Positions 10,001 to 21,729 of a stretch of DNA of 64,000 nt are shown one piece after another (the first letter of the stretch is position 1; each line of letters opens with the position of its first letter). The DNA lies in assembly GCF_002797895.1 (NCBI RefSeq), contig NZ_PGES01000001.1, positions 3,844,001 to 3,908,000 of the forward strand, written 5' to 3'. Source of the stretch: Janthinobacterium sp. 67 (lineage in GTDB: Bacteria; Pseudomonadota; Gammaproteobacteria; Burkholderiales; Burkholderiaceae_D). A program made the position numbers and the translations under genes. The notes beneath the pieces are model-generated. The model saw nothing but the letters and a program-made list of their open reading frames with translations. It did no database searches and was not told the DNA's origin.

Positions 10001-10143
10001 GCGCGCCTGCGGGGCAAGGCTGGCTCAAAACGTGCTTTACCCTTATTATCTGGGAGAGCACCGCAGCCGGCCTGCCGGGGCTCCCCTTGCAATGATTGTT
10101 AAATTACTACGTTAAACTTCATACCTATACATTGAGGATAAAT

Positions 10144-11250
10144 ATGCAATTGGTCAAAACCACCCGAGATACCCTTCTCCGGCCACTGCAGATCGTGAGC
10201 GGTATTGTCGAGCGTCGGCACACTATGCCGATTCTGGCCAATATCCTCATCCGCAAAGACGGTGAAAATGTCTCCTTCCTGTCGACCGACACCGAAGTGC
10301 AGATCACCACGCACGCGGAAATCGGTTCCGGCGCGGACGTTACGGGCACCACCGTGGCCGCGCGCAAGCTGCTGGACATCCTGCGCGCCCTGCCCGAATC
10401 GGGCGACGTCACGATGACGCTGCTGAACAAGCGCCTGACCGTGCAAACGGGCAAGTCGCGTTTCGCCCTGCAAACCCTGGCGGCGGAAGAGTTTCCAACC
10501 GTGCAACAGGCGGAAAGCTACAACGCGTCCGTCACCCTGCCCCAGAAAACGCTGAAGCACCTGTTCAACATGGTGCATTTCTCGATGGCGCAGCAAGACA
10601 TCCGCTACTACCTGAACGGCTTGCTGCTGGTTCTGGATGGCAATAACGTCATCGCCGTAGCCACCGACGGCCACCGCCTGGCGTTTTGCCAGGTCGCCAC
10701 CGAGCAGACGTTCGCGCGCCAGGAAGTCATTATTCCGCGCAAGACCATCATCGAACTGCAGCGCCTGCTGGAAGAGAACGATGAGCCGGTCCAGCTGGAC
10801 ATCGCCGCCAACCAGGTGAAACTGACCTTTGCCGACATCGAGCTGATCTCGAAGCTGGTGGAAGGCAAGTTCCCCGACTACACGCGCGTGATTCCAAAAG
10901 GCTACAAAAACGACTTCACCATCGGCCGCGATGAACTGCTGCGCTCGCTGCAACGCGCCGCCATCATGACCAGCGACAAGTTCAAGGGCGTGCGCTGCAT
11001 CATCACCCCGGGCAGCATGAAGATCAGCTCGACCAATGCGGACCAGGAAGAAGCCGTCGAAGAGCTGGAAATCGACTACGGCGGCGACTCCGTCGACATC
11101 GGCTTCAACGTCACGTATCTGCTGGACGTGCTGAACAACCTGAAATGCGAATACGTCAACATCGCGCTCGGTGATTCGAACTCGTCCGCCCTGATCTCCA
11201 TCCCCGACAATGCCGACTTCAAGTATGTCGTCATGCCGATGCGCATCTAA
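10144..11250 (+). CDS. dnaN: DNA polymerase III beta subunit (sliding clamp)
   Basis: The 368-residue beta clamp, which dimerises into a ring on DNA and tethers the replicative polymerase. It begins MQLVKTTRDTLLRPLQIVSG and ends YVVMPMRI, the family's conserved C-terminus. The start is the ATG at 10144 with GAGG six bases upstream; the frame is open earlier but the extra residues do not fit. It lies between dnaA and gyrB. Confidence 0.98.
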   Translation: MQLVKTTRDTLLRPLQIVSGIVERRHTMPILANILIRKDGENVSFLSTDTEVQITTHAEIGSGADVTGTTVAARKLLDILRALPESGDVTMTLLNKRLTVQTGKSRFALQTLAAEEFPTVQQAESYNASVTLPQKTLKHLFNMVHFSMAQQDIRYYLNGLLLVLDGNNVIAVATDGHRLAFCQVATEQTFARQEVIIPRKTIIELQRLLEENDEPVQLDIAANQVKLTFADIELISKLVEGKFPDYTRVIPKGYKNDFTIGRDELLRSLQRAAIMTSDKFKGVRCIITPGSMKISSTNADQEEAVEELEIDYGGDSVDIGFNVTYLLDVLNNLKCEYVNIALGDSNSSALISIPDNADFKYVVMPMRI

Positions 11251-11263
11251 AGACCACAGCAGT

Positions 11264-13901
<2,638 letters not shown>

Positions 13902-13935
13902 GCCAGCCAGCTTCCTGGTTTCCGTTGCAGCCAAG

Positions 13936-13962
13936 GCGGCCCTCTTCAGGGCCGCTTTTTTT
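13936..13962 (+). terminator. Rho-independent terminator after gyrB
   Basis: GCGGCCCT (13936-13943) pairs with AGGGCCGC (13948-13955), loop CTTC, followed by seven T. It closes the dnaA-dnaN-gyrB stretch. Confidence 0.9.
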
Positions 13963-13987
13963 ATGCACGCAACATCCTGCCGCCATA

Positions 13988-14017
13988 TTGACATAATTGC
14001 TAAAAGCAAGCAATAAT
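13988..14017 (+). promoter_or_regulatory. Promoter and possible operator of the MarR-GNAT gene
   Basis: TTGACA (13988-13993) and AATAAT (14012-14017) are spaced by 18 bases and form a good sigma70 promoter. Between them ATTGCT and AGCAAT form an imperfect inverted repeat, a plausible MarR-family autoregulatory site. The -10 box covers the first possible ATG (14016), which argues for the later start at 14049. Confidence 0.55.
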
Positions 14018-14048
14018 GTGCCTTAAGCAAATAAATGAAAGCTATCGT

Positions 14049-14969
14049 ATGCAGGCGGATCAACTCGGCGAACGCACGGAGATCGTGCGTCGTTTCAACC
14101 GTTTCTATACGCGCCAGATTGGCGTGCTGCATGAACACTTGCTGGACAGCGCATTCTCTCTGACGGAGGTGCGCATCCTGTATGAGCTGGCGCATCGTGA
14201 GCAACTGACCAGCGCGGACCTGTGCCGCGAGCTGGGCTTGAACGCGGGCTACCTGAGCCGTGTCATTGCCGGATTCGAAAAGCAGGGGTTGATCATCAAG
14301 ACGCGCTCGCCGACGGATGCGCGCGCGGCGCAATTGCAGCTGACCGAACAGGGACAGCGCACCCTCGCGCCCCTGGTCGATGCCTCTCGGCGCGAAGTGG
14401 CGGCCATGCTGGAACGCTTGCCGCCAACGGCGCAGCAGGAACTGGTCGCTGCCATGGGGCAAATCCAGAGTTTGCTGGGGGAAACATCGCCCGGTTATAT
14501 CCTGCGCAATCCGCAGCCGGGCGACATGGGCTGGATCATCCACCGGCAAGCCGTGCTGTATGCGCAGGAATTTGGCTGGAACAACGAGTACGAAGCACTC
14601 GTTGCCGAAATCCTCGCCAAATTCGTGCGCGAATTCGACCCAGCCCGCGAGCGCTGCTGGATCGCCGAGAAGGACGGCAAGGTAATCGGTTCCGTCTTCA
14701 TCGTACGCCAGGACGACACGACGGCCAAGCTGCGCCTGCTGTATGTCGACCCGTGCGCGCGCGGCCTGGGTATCGGCAGCCGCCTGGTCGATGAATGCCT
14801 GCGCTTCAGCCGCCAGGTTGGCTATACGAAAATGGTGTTGTGGACCAACAGCATCCTCACCGATGCGCGCCGCATCTATGACAAGGCAGGCTTCCAGCTG
14901 GTCGAGGAAGAGGCGCATCACAGCTTTGGCAAGGACCTGGTCGGCCAGGTGCTGGCACGCGCGCTGTAA
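14049..14969 (+). CDS. MarR-family regulator fused to a GNAT acetyltransferase
   Basis: Two-domain protein of 306 residues. The N-terminal winged helix of MarR type (about 10-140) has SADLCRELGLNAGYLSRVIAG as its recognition region. The C-terminal Gcn5-related acetyltransferase domain (about 150-306) has the acetyl-CoA loop ARGLGIG and the segment LLYVDP before it. This fusion is a known family in proteobacteria; what it acetylates is unknown. The start at 14049 is preferred over 14016 because a promoter overlaps the earlier one. It stands alone, with a terminator upstream. Confidence 0.88.
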   Translation: MQADQLGERTEIVRRFNRFYTRQIGVLHEHLLDSAFSLTEVRILYELAHREQLTSADLCRELGLNAGYLSRVIAGFEKQGLIIKTRSPTDARAAQLQLTEQGQRTLAPLVDASRREVAAMLERLPPTAQQELVAAMGQIQSLLGETSPGYILRNPQPGDMGWIIHRQAVLYAQEFGWNNEYEALVAEILAKFVREFDPARERCWIAEKDGKVIGSVFIVRQDDTTAKLRLLYVDPCARGLGIGSRLVDECLRFSRQVGYTKMVLWTNSILTDARRIYDKAGFQLVEEEAHHSFGKDLVGQVLARAL

Positions 14970-15094
14970 CGACGTGCTTGCGCCGCCGTCTGCCACTGTG
15001 GCGGCGGCAGGACACTGGCTACCGTTTCCCTCGCTTCAATCACCATTTCCCTCAAGAAACCAGTACACTAGTTCCTGAGCGCAACTAATTTTGC

Positions 15095-16231
15095 ATGCGC
15101 GCCATGCCGCCTGCCGTTGCCGGGAGGCGTCCCCTGCCGCAAGGCGTGTTGTCTGCCTGGACAAATGGAATGTTCACTTCGCGCAGTCTGTCTCCTGCCT
15201 TCTATTACCTGTTCTTTTCAGGAGAACGGGAGCAGCAGCAGCGCTTTTTCAAGGAACTGCATTTCATTTCGATAGCGATCCTGACGTTTGGCCTGGCTTG
15301 CTGGCTGGTCACGTTCAGCCTGACCTTGCCGCGCGCCTCGCTCGATCATGCGCAGGCGGCGCTGGGTGTGACGGGCATGCTGGTCGGGCTGCTGCTGACC
15401 ATGTATGCGAAGTCCTTGCAGGCCATCATCGCCAGCGGCACGATCAGCGTGCTGTTCATCGCTTTCAGCTTTCGCGTGCTGATGCTGGGCACGGAAAACC
15501 CCGCTTTCTGGGTGTTGCCGCTGGGCGTGATGATCACCCTGACGACGGCGCCCATTTTCAGCGGCATCGCGTATTACCTGGGCGTATCGCTGTGCGTGTG
15601 GGCCATCCTGGGGCTGGGGCAGTTTCCCGTGCATGCGGGCCAGGCCGACCAGCATTGGCCCGTGCTGGCCGTCACCATCAGCGTCATCATCGGCCTGGCG
15701 CTGAATATCTATTTTCTCGTCTTGCGCATCCACAACTACCGTGCCCAGCGCGACCTGGCGACGATGGCCTACAAGGATGGCTTGACGGGACTCAACAACC
15801 GCCGCATGTTTACGCAGGGCGCCCGCGCCCTGCAGCGTACGGTGCGCACGCCCGCGTATTTCCTGATGATCGACATCGATGACTTCAAGCAAATTAACGA
15901 CGTGTACGGCCATGACGTGGGCGACGAAGTGCTGAAAAAGATCGCTGACGTGATCGCCAGGCTGTCGGGCGAGCACCTGTGCGGGCGCCTCGGTGGCGAG
16001 GAGTTCGCCGTGATTTACCTGGGCGAAAAAAACGCGGCCTGCGACTTCGCCGCACAGCTGGTCGATGCCGTCGAGGCGGCCTTCGTGCCGGAACGCAAGG
16101 TATCCGTCAGCATCGGCGTCGCGGAACTGATCAAGGAAGCGGACTTGTCGCACAGCTACCGGCGCGCCGACGAATCCTTGTACCTGGCCAAGAAAAGCGG
16201 CAAGAACCGCTACGTGCTCGACGCCGCTTGA
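15095..16231 (+). CDS. Membrane-bound diguanylate cyclase (GGDEF)
   Basis: Makes the second messenger cyclic di-GMP from GTP. About six hydrophobic segments fill residues 50-210 (starting FISIAILTFGLACWLV) with no recognised sensory domain. The GGDEF domain follows, with DGLTGLNNRR, DIDDFKQINDVYGHDVGD and the active-site motif GGEEF (300-304). The usual allosteric RxxD inhibitory site before GGEEF is not present (SGEH instead), so product feedback may be weak. The start could be Met at 15104 or 15170; the Met at 15170 begins just before the conserved-looking part. It is monocistronic. Confidence 0.9.
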   Translation: MRAMPPAVAGRRPLPQGVLSAWTNGMFTSRSLSPAFYYLFFSGEREQQQRFFKELHFISIAILTFGLACWLVTFSLTLPRASLDHAQAALGVTGMLVGLLLTMYAKSLQAIIASGTISVLFIAFSFRVLMLGTENPAFWVLPLGVMITLTTAPIFSGIAYYLGVSLCVWAILGLGQFPVHAGQADQHWPVLAVTISVIIGLALNIYFLVLRIHNYRAQRDLATMAYKDGLTGLNNRRMFTQGARALQRTVRTPAYFLMIDIDDFKQINDVYGHDVGDEVLKKIADVIARLSGEHLCGRLGGEEFAVIYLGEKNAACDFAAQLVDAVEAAFVPERKVSVSIGVAELIKEADLSHSYRRADESLYLAKKSGKNRYVLDAA

Positions 16232-16319
16232 GAACACGTCATTTCTTCACAGAATGCTAAGATCGCGGCCCGCGCGTGCCGGCGACCGGACCGGCATGGC
16301 GTCTCGACAAGGATGACCA

Positions 16320-17324
16320 TTGAATTTTCCCCTGCACACCGTGTTCCCCCTGCTGTCGCTGTGCGCGGCCCTGTATGCGCCGACGATTGCATTCGCGCAA
16401 ACGGCGGAGGATGCCGCCTTCGTGGCCGCCACCGTGCCCGTGCCGTCGCCGCCGCTGCGCCTGAGTGCGCATCCGGAAATCCGCGCCGACGTCTTCAAGC
16501 TGCTCGGCTATGCGCGCGGCAGCTATACGCAGGGCAATACCCTGATCGCACGCCAGGTACTCGACAGCATGTATTCACTCGATGACATCACGCGCACCAT
16601 GCTGCCCGACGGGCGCTCGGTGCTGGCCTCCATCGATGCCGGCACGCACGGTGCGTGGCGCGCCGCCATGCTGTTCGATCCGCAACGCAAGCTGCTGGCG
16701 CTTGGCCTCGTCAACGGCCATTGCCAGGCCGCCACCGGCGACGCCGCGCCGGCCTGCCTGCCATCCACGCACGCCGTGCTGACGGTGTTCGTGCCGCCAG
16801 GCTCGGAGGACGGGATGGCCGCGCCGCTGCTGGTCTGGGCGCGGCAATTGCCACCCATGCTGGCACAGGCCGCGCCGGCACAGCGGCAAAGCATTGCTGC
16901 GGTGGAATACATCACGACCCGCCCCGGCCAGCCCGGCTGGGAGGCGCGCGACGTGCCGCCCGGCTTTCCCGACAGCCTGCTGCACCTGCTGCTGCCGAAT
17001 GCGGAATTGAATGGCAGCTCCAGCGGCGGCAAGATCGTCACACCGGCGGGCCTGGCGGGCTTGCCCATGCGTACGCCCACGGAAGCGGCCGAGGCGGGCG
17101 ACGAGCCCATGCCCGATGCCGAGATCACCGTGCGCAGCTATGCCGATTTCCACTGGGTGCTCAACACCTACGCCAAACTGGCCAAGGGCGCGCAAGTGAA
17201 GGGCCACGACGACAAGGTGGTGTTTACGGGCAGCGATGCGAGCGGCCGCTACACGGTGACCTTGCGCGAACCCAACAAGGACGATGGCGTGTTCATCACC
17301 GTGGCCAGCTGGCGGGAAAAATAA
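16320..17324 (+). CDS. Secreted protein of unknown function
   Basis: A 334-residue protein with a signal peptide (LLSLCAALYAPTIAFAQ, cleavage after AFA). No known domain is recognised. The C-terminal third (about 265-334) has a compact segment EITVRSYADFHWVLNTYAKL followed by RYTVTLREPNKDDGVFITVASW. The start is TTG with AAGGA six bases upstream. It sits between a diguanylate cyclase and an AI-2E family transporter, with its own promoter region likely in the short gap. Probably periplasmic. Confidence 0.75.
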   Translation: MNFPLHTVFPLLSLCAALYAPTIAFAQTAEDAAFVAATVPVPSPPLRLSAHPEIRADVFKLLGYARGSYTQGNTLIARQVLDSMYSLDDITRTMLPDGRSVLASIDAGTHGAWRAAMLFDPQRKLLALGLVNGHCQAATGDAAPACLPSTHAVLTVFVPPGSEDGMAAPLLVWARQLPPMLAQAAPAQRQSIAAVEYITTRPGQPGWEARDVPPGFPDSLLHLLLPNAELNGSSSGGKIVTPAGLAGLPMRTPTEAAEAGDEPMPDAEITVRSYADFHWVLNTYAKLAKGAQVKGHDDKVVFTGSDASGRYTVTLREPNKDDGVFITVASWREK

Positions 17325-17486
17325 ACGACAGAGCAGGGAAAGCATTGCCATTACGCACAAGAGCATGGCATTTTGGCATTTTGCGGTATGATTTCCGGCC
17401 GTGCGGCGCGGCCCTGTCCCTGCCTTGCCCACCCTGCCCTTCAAGCCAGTCACGCTTGCGTCGCATCCTGCCTCTAAGGAATACAT

Positions 17487-18638
17487 ATGTTCGGTTTTAA
17501 CTTGCGCGTTGCCAAGATGGTGTGGACGGCGTTCCTCATCGCCTTTTTGTTATTTCTCACCTACAAGGTTTCGTCGACCCTGATCGTCGTGGTCTTTGCC
17601 ATTTTCTTCAGCTACCTCGTGTATCCGCTGATCGGCCTGCTCGAACGCCATGGCCCGAAACGCTTGCCGCGCACGGCCGCCATCGGCATCGTCTTTCTCG
17701 TGGTGATCTTGCTGGTGGCGATACTGGGTTCCATCTTCGGCGCGCGCATCGAAGAAGAGGCGATCAAACTCAGCGATCAGTTGCCGACCCTGCTCAAGGG
17801 CAACAACTTTGCCGAGCGCATCCCCTTGCCGGAATTCATGGAGCCGTTGCGCGCGCGCCTGCTGTCGTTCATGCAGTCGCAACTGAGCAGCGGCACGGGA
17901 CAAGCGATGCCGCTGGCGAAAGAACTGGGCTTGACCGTCATGCATGCGGCCAGCAACCTGATCTATCTGGTGCTGGTGCCCGTGCTGAGTTTTTTGCTGA
18001 TCAAGGAAGGACCGGACATGCGCGACGGCTTGCTGTCGCTGCTGAACCGCCCGAACAAGAAACTCTGGGGCGCCATCATCGACGACCTCGACATCCTGCT
18101 GTCGCGCTATGTGCGCGCCCTGCTGCTGTTGTCGATCGCCACGTTTGTGTCCTACAGCATCGCCTTTTCCCTGATGGGCGTGCCGTACAGCCTGCTGCTG
18201 GCCGGCGCGGCCGCCTTGCTGGAATTCATTCCGTTTGCCGGCCCGCTGGCGGCCGCCGTCATCGCCGTGGTCGTGGCCGGTTTCAGCGGCTTCGAGCACG
18301 TGTTCTGGCTGATCGGCTTTATCGCCGCCTACCGATTGTTCCAGGATTACGTGGTCAATCCGTACTTGATGAGCGAAGGCGTGGAAGTGAGCCCGCTGAT
18401 GGTGATCGTGGGCTTGCTGGCCGGCGACCAGTTGGGGGGCGTGGTCGGCATCTTTTTGTCCGTGCCCGTGATGGCGGCCATCAAGATTGTCTTCGTGCGT
18501 GCGCGGGCAGCCTTGCAGGCGCGCCATGATGCGATGGAGAAAGCGGAACAGGCTGCAGAAGAAGCGCGCGCCCAGGCCCTGGCCGAGGCGGCGCGCTTGC
18601 AGGAACAGGGCAGCAAGGCCGCCCTGGAAGCGCAGTAA
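17487..18638 (+). CDS. AI-2E family transporter (PerM/YdiK-like)
   Basis: A 383-residue inner-membrane protein with about seven to eight transmembrane segments in the pattern of the AI-2E/PerM family: two N-terminal helices, the GPKRLPRTAAIGIVF region, an amphipathic loop and the conserved LLEFIPFAGPLAAAVIAV and RLFQDYVVNPYLMSEG segments. Members export autoinducer-2 or act as sodium/proton antiporters, so the name does not fix the substrate. The C-terminal tail is Ala/Glu-rich and cytoplasmic. Good ribosome binding site (AAGGA). It ends one base before the convergent chemoreceptor gene. Confidence 0.9.
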   Translation: MFGFNLRVAKMVWTAFLIAFLLFLTYKVSSTLIVVVFAIFFSYLVYPLIGLLERHGPKRLPRTAAIGIVFLVVILLVAILGSIFGARIEEEAIKLSDQLPTLLKGNNFAERIPLPEFMEPLRARLLSFMQSQLSSGTGQAMPLAKELGLTVMHAASNLIYLVLVPVLSFLLIKEGPDMRDGLLSLLNRPNKKLWGAIIDDLDILLSRYVRALLLLSIATFVSYSIAFSLMGVPYSLLLAGAAALLEFIPFAGPLAAAVIAVVVAGFSGFEHVFWLIGFIAAYRLFQDYVVNPYLMSEGVEVSPLMVIVGLLAGDQLGGVVGIFLSVPVMAAIKIVFVRARAALQARHDAMEKAEQAAEEARAQALAEAARLQEQGSKAALEAQ

Positions 18639-18639
18639 C

Positions 18640-20370
18640 TTAGAACTCTTCCCACTCGCCGCTATTGTCGGCGGCGGGTTTGGCGGAGCGTGGCTGGGCT
18701 GCGGCCGGGGCGGCAGCGGCGCGCGCCGGTGCCAGGCGCAGCGACGGGCGTTTCAAGGCCGTGCTGGCGGCGGCCACGACAGGCTTGCGCAAGGCAGGCT
18801 TGGCCGCAGACGGACCGCTATGGTTGGCGTCGAGTTTGAAGATGCTGACCATCTCGGCCAGCGCCGCCGCCTGCTCCTGCATGGCTTCCGAGGCGGCCGC
18901 CGCTTCTTCCACCAAGGCCGCATTCTGTTGCGTCACGGTATCCATTTCCGCCACGGCTTGGTTGATCTGGCCGATGCCCAGTTCCTGCTCGCGGCCGGCG
19001 GCGCTGATTTCGCCCATGATGTCCGTCACGCGGCGGATGCTCGAGACGATCTCGTCCATCGTCGTACCCGTCTGGCTGACCAGTTCGCTACCGGCGCCCA
19101 CGTTCTGCACCGACGCTTCGATGAGCACTTTAATATCCTTGGCGGCGCTGGCCGAGCGGTGCGCCAGGTTGCGCACTTCCGTGGCGACGACGGCAAAACC
19201 ACGGCCCTGCTCGCCGGCACGCGCCGCTTCCACGGCCGCGTTCAGGGCCAGGATATTCGTCTGGAAGGCTATGCCATCGATCACGCCGATAATGTCGGCA
19301 ATCTTTTTCGACGATTCGCTGATGGTGCCCATGGTATCGACCACTTGCGCCACCAATGCGCCACCTTTCACCGCCACGTCCGAGGCCGACACGGCCAGCT
19401 GGTTGGCCTGGCGCGCATTGTCGGAATTCTGCTTCACGGTCGAGGTCAGCTCTTCCAGCGACGAGGCCGTTTCTTCCAGGCTCGACGCTTGCTGCTCCGT
19501 GCGGCTGGACAGATCCAGGTTGCCCGAAGCGATTTCATTGCTGGCCGTGGCGATGGCGCCGCTGCCGTCACGCACACCGCGCACGGTGGTCGACAGGCGT
19601 TCCTGCATCTTCTGCAAGCCCGTCAGCAAGGCGCCCATTTCGTCGTGGCGCGTGATGACGATGTCGTTGGCCAGGTTGCCGTCGGAAATGGCGCCGAAAT
19701 GGCGCAGGGCCTGGTCCAGCGGGCCAAAGATGGCGCGCAGCAGCAAGATGCTGGAAATAATGGTCAGCAAGGCACCGACTATCATGCCGCCGATGGCCAT
19801 GCTCACTTGCGTGTGGTAGCTGGACTGGCTTTCCGCATACATCTTGGATGCCGAAGTGACCTGGTATTGCGTCAAGGTTTCGGCGGCCTGGTCCAGGCTG
19901 CGGTACAGCGGCGTCAGCCCCTTCATCATCAATTCGTCCGCCTGCGCGACGTTGCCTTCACGCAAAGCCTTGCTCATGGCCAGCACGCCATTGTTCATGT
20001 AATCGCTGCGCTTCTTGTCCATGTCGTCGGACAGGCGCTTTTCATCCGCGCTTTGCGGCAGGCCCAGGTACACCTTCCAGGACTTGTTCGAAGCTTCCAT
20101 GAATTGTTCGGCGCGGGCCAGGGTATCCTTGGCATCGGCCGCGTCCGGGTGCACCATCACGCGGTCCATCGTAAAGCGGGCACGGCCCAGGGCAATTTGC
20201 GATTCGCCGATCGCTTGCGTCGATGCCAGCTGATTGCTGTAGACCTCGTTGAGGCTGTTGTTGGCCGATTTCAGGCTGATGATACTCATGACGCCCAGCA
20301 GGGCGATCAGCAGACCCAGCACACTCATGGTGGCAATCAGGCGCATCTTTATTGTTATGTTCGACAGCAT
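18640..20370 (-). CDS. Methyl-accepting chemotaxis protein (EWEEF tail)
   Basis: A 576-residue transmembrane chemoreceptor. TM1 is about 8-30, the periplasmic part about 31-190 looks like a four-helix-bundle sensor, TM2 is about 191-213, then HAMP and a signalling domain with the hairpin tip [20 protein letters not shown]. After a Pro/Ala-rich linker the protein ends in the pentapeptide EWEEF, the type of C-terminal tether used to dock CheR methyltransferase. The start at 20370 has AAGGA upstream. No other chemotaxis genes are near, so it feeds an array encoded elsewhere. Confidence 0.95.
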   Translation of the reverse strand: MLSNITIKMRLIATMSVLGLLIALLGVMSIISLKSANNSLNEVYSNQLASTQAIGESQIALGRARFTMDRVMVHPDAADAKDTLARAEQFMEASNKSWKVYLGLPQSADEKRLSDDMDKKRSDYMNNGVLAMSKALREGNVAQADELMMKGLTPLYRSLDQAAETLTQYQVTSASKMYAESQSSYHTQVSMAIGGMIVGALLTIISSILLLRAIFGPLDQALRHFGAISDGNLANDIVITRHDEMGALLTGLQKMQERLSTTVRGVRDGSGAIATASNEIASGNLDLSSRTEQQASSLEETASSLEELTSTVKQNSDNARQANQLAVSASDVAVKGGALVAQVVDTMGTISESSKKIADIIGVIDGIAFQTNILALNAAVEAARAGEQGRGFAVVATEVRNLAHRSASAAKDIKVLIEASVQNVGAGSELVSQTGTTMDEIVSSIRRVTDIMGEISAAGREQELGIGQINQAVAEMDTVTQQNAALVEEAAAASEAMQEQAAALAEMVSIFKLDANHSGPSAAKPALRKPVVAAASTALKRPSLRLAPARAAAAPAAAQPRSAKPAADNSGEWEEF

Positions 20371-20773
20371 GCAATTTTCCTTGGTAGGGGCGCAACCATG
20401 CCTGCGCATGCCGGACGAGATAGCGGCAAACGCCAGATGGATGGGTCACGTGAATTGTTCAGGACAGGTCGATACGGCGTGTGCGGCAGCAGGGGGGAAG
20501 GCGGCCCGCGCATATCGTCAGGAGTGCAAGACAGGGCAACGAGGTCGAGGTTTCCTGTACTTTTAATTTCCTGACTGCAAGATACAGGGAAAGATTACCA
20601 GTAGCAACATCCAGCATGGATTTTCACGCTTTGTAACAAGCGGATGATGTTTTTTGCGCAGAACTGGCATTCCGCTGCCGTGCGCGGTCGCGTGGGAATG
20701 CCAGTTATGTTAATAGACGGTTTCTGCAATCGAGCATGGTCAGCATTTGCCAGCCACCGTCCGGTGTCGGCTT
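20371..20773. other. 403-base intergenic region with a long inverted repeat
   Basis: No credible gene. The left part holds the leader and promoter of the minus-strand chemoreceptor; I could not identify a convincing sigma28 promoter. At 20662-20673 and 20695-20706 AACTGGCATTCC is repeated as a perfect 12-base inverted copy around a 21-base GC-rich spacer. It lacks a following T-run in either direction, so it is not a standard terminator. Confidence 0.6.
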
Positions 20774-21688
20774 TTACGGTCCCTGTTTCACGTCATCGAC
20801 ATACAGGCCGCCACCGCCAGGTTCCACCCACTGGCCCTGCTTCTTGCCATTTACATAGTTGCCCTGCCATTGCACCACCCCGTCGATGCGGCGTTCGCTG
20901 GGGCCGTTCAAGCGGTCCTTCACAAACGTGTCATAACCGGTGAAACTGTGCATGTCCACTTCGCGCCATTCGTCCACACCCGGGTTCACTTCCCAGCGGC
21001 CCGTGCGCTGGCCACGCTGCATCATGCCCGTCGTCGTTTCATCGCCGCTTTCATACGTCCACGGCCCTTCGGCCTTGTCATCGACAAAGGCGCCAAACGA
21101 GCGGATGGTGTTCGGCTCCTCGTAGTGCCACTGCCCCGTGCGCTTGCCGTGCGCATACTGGCCACGGGCATACACGCTGCCCACGCAGCAATTCACGTTG
21201 TACTCGATGAATAGCCCATCCTGGCTGGCGGCAAAGCGCTGCGGCTGCGTTTCCCAGGTGATCCACTTGATGTGATAGCCGGGTGCGCGGTTCCCTTTCC
21301 AGCCCTTGCCCAGCAGATACGTGACCGTGAGGAAATGGCCATCCTTTTCCACGAAGGTTTTTTTATAGGCAAACGCCGGCGCATCGGCCGGCTTGCCGGG
21401 CAATAAATCGCCATCGATATTGAAATAGCCGACGAGGGTGCCATGGCCATGCTCGATGGCGTCGAACTCGGCCACGCCCGTGGGTGCGTAGGCTATGCTG
21501 TGGTCGATCTGCGGAAAATGGGCCAGCGCCGTGCGCACCTGCGCCTCGTCCGTGGTTTTCGCGCCGCGCTCGACGGTACTGGCGGTAGCCATCGGTTTAC
21601 CATCGTAGAACCGCGCCGCCTGCGCTGGCGCCAGGGTGCCCAGCGCCAGCAGCGCCGCCATCGTGCTCATCCAAAATGTTTGCCGCAT
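20774..21688 (-). CDS. Secreted MORN/YwqK-type repeat protein
   Basis: A 304-residue protein with a signal peptide (cleavage after APAQA). The second half contains repeated G-x-(W/Y)-x5-G-x-W units: GQYAHGKRTGQWHYEE, GAFVDDKAEGPWTYES, GMMQRGQRTGRWEV and GNYVNGKKQGQWVEPG. These are MORN-like or YwqK-like repeats. In bacteria they form elongated beta sheets, and YwqK relatives are named as antitoxins, but nothing here suggests a toxin partner. The start at 21688 is chosen over GTG at 21694 because GGAG is five bases upstream. Two cysteines (NCCVG) are adjacent. Confidence 0.75.
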   Translation of the reverse strand: MRQTFWMSTMAALLALGTLAPAQAARFYDGKPMATASTVERGAKTTDEAQVRTALAHFPQIDHSIAYAPTGVAEFDAIEHGHGTLVGYFNIDGDLLPGKPADAPAFAYKKTFVEKDGHFLTVTYLLGKGWKGNRAPGYHIKWITWETQPQRFAASQDGLFIEYNVNCCVGSVYARGQYAHGKRTGQWHYEEPNTIRSFGAFVDDKAEGPWTYESGDETTTGMMQRGQRTGRWEVNPGVDEWREVDMHSFTGYDTFVKDRLNGPSERRIDGVVQWQGNYVNGKKQGQWVEPGGGGLYVDDVKQGP

Positions 21689-21729
21689 GCCCACTCCACT
21701 GCCGAAAAACCGCCATTATGCATGGCCGT

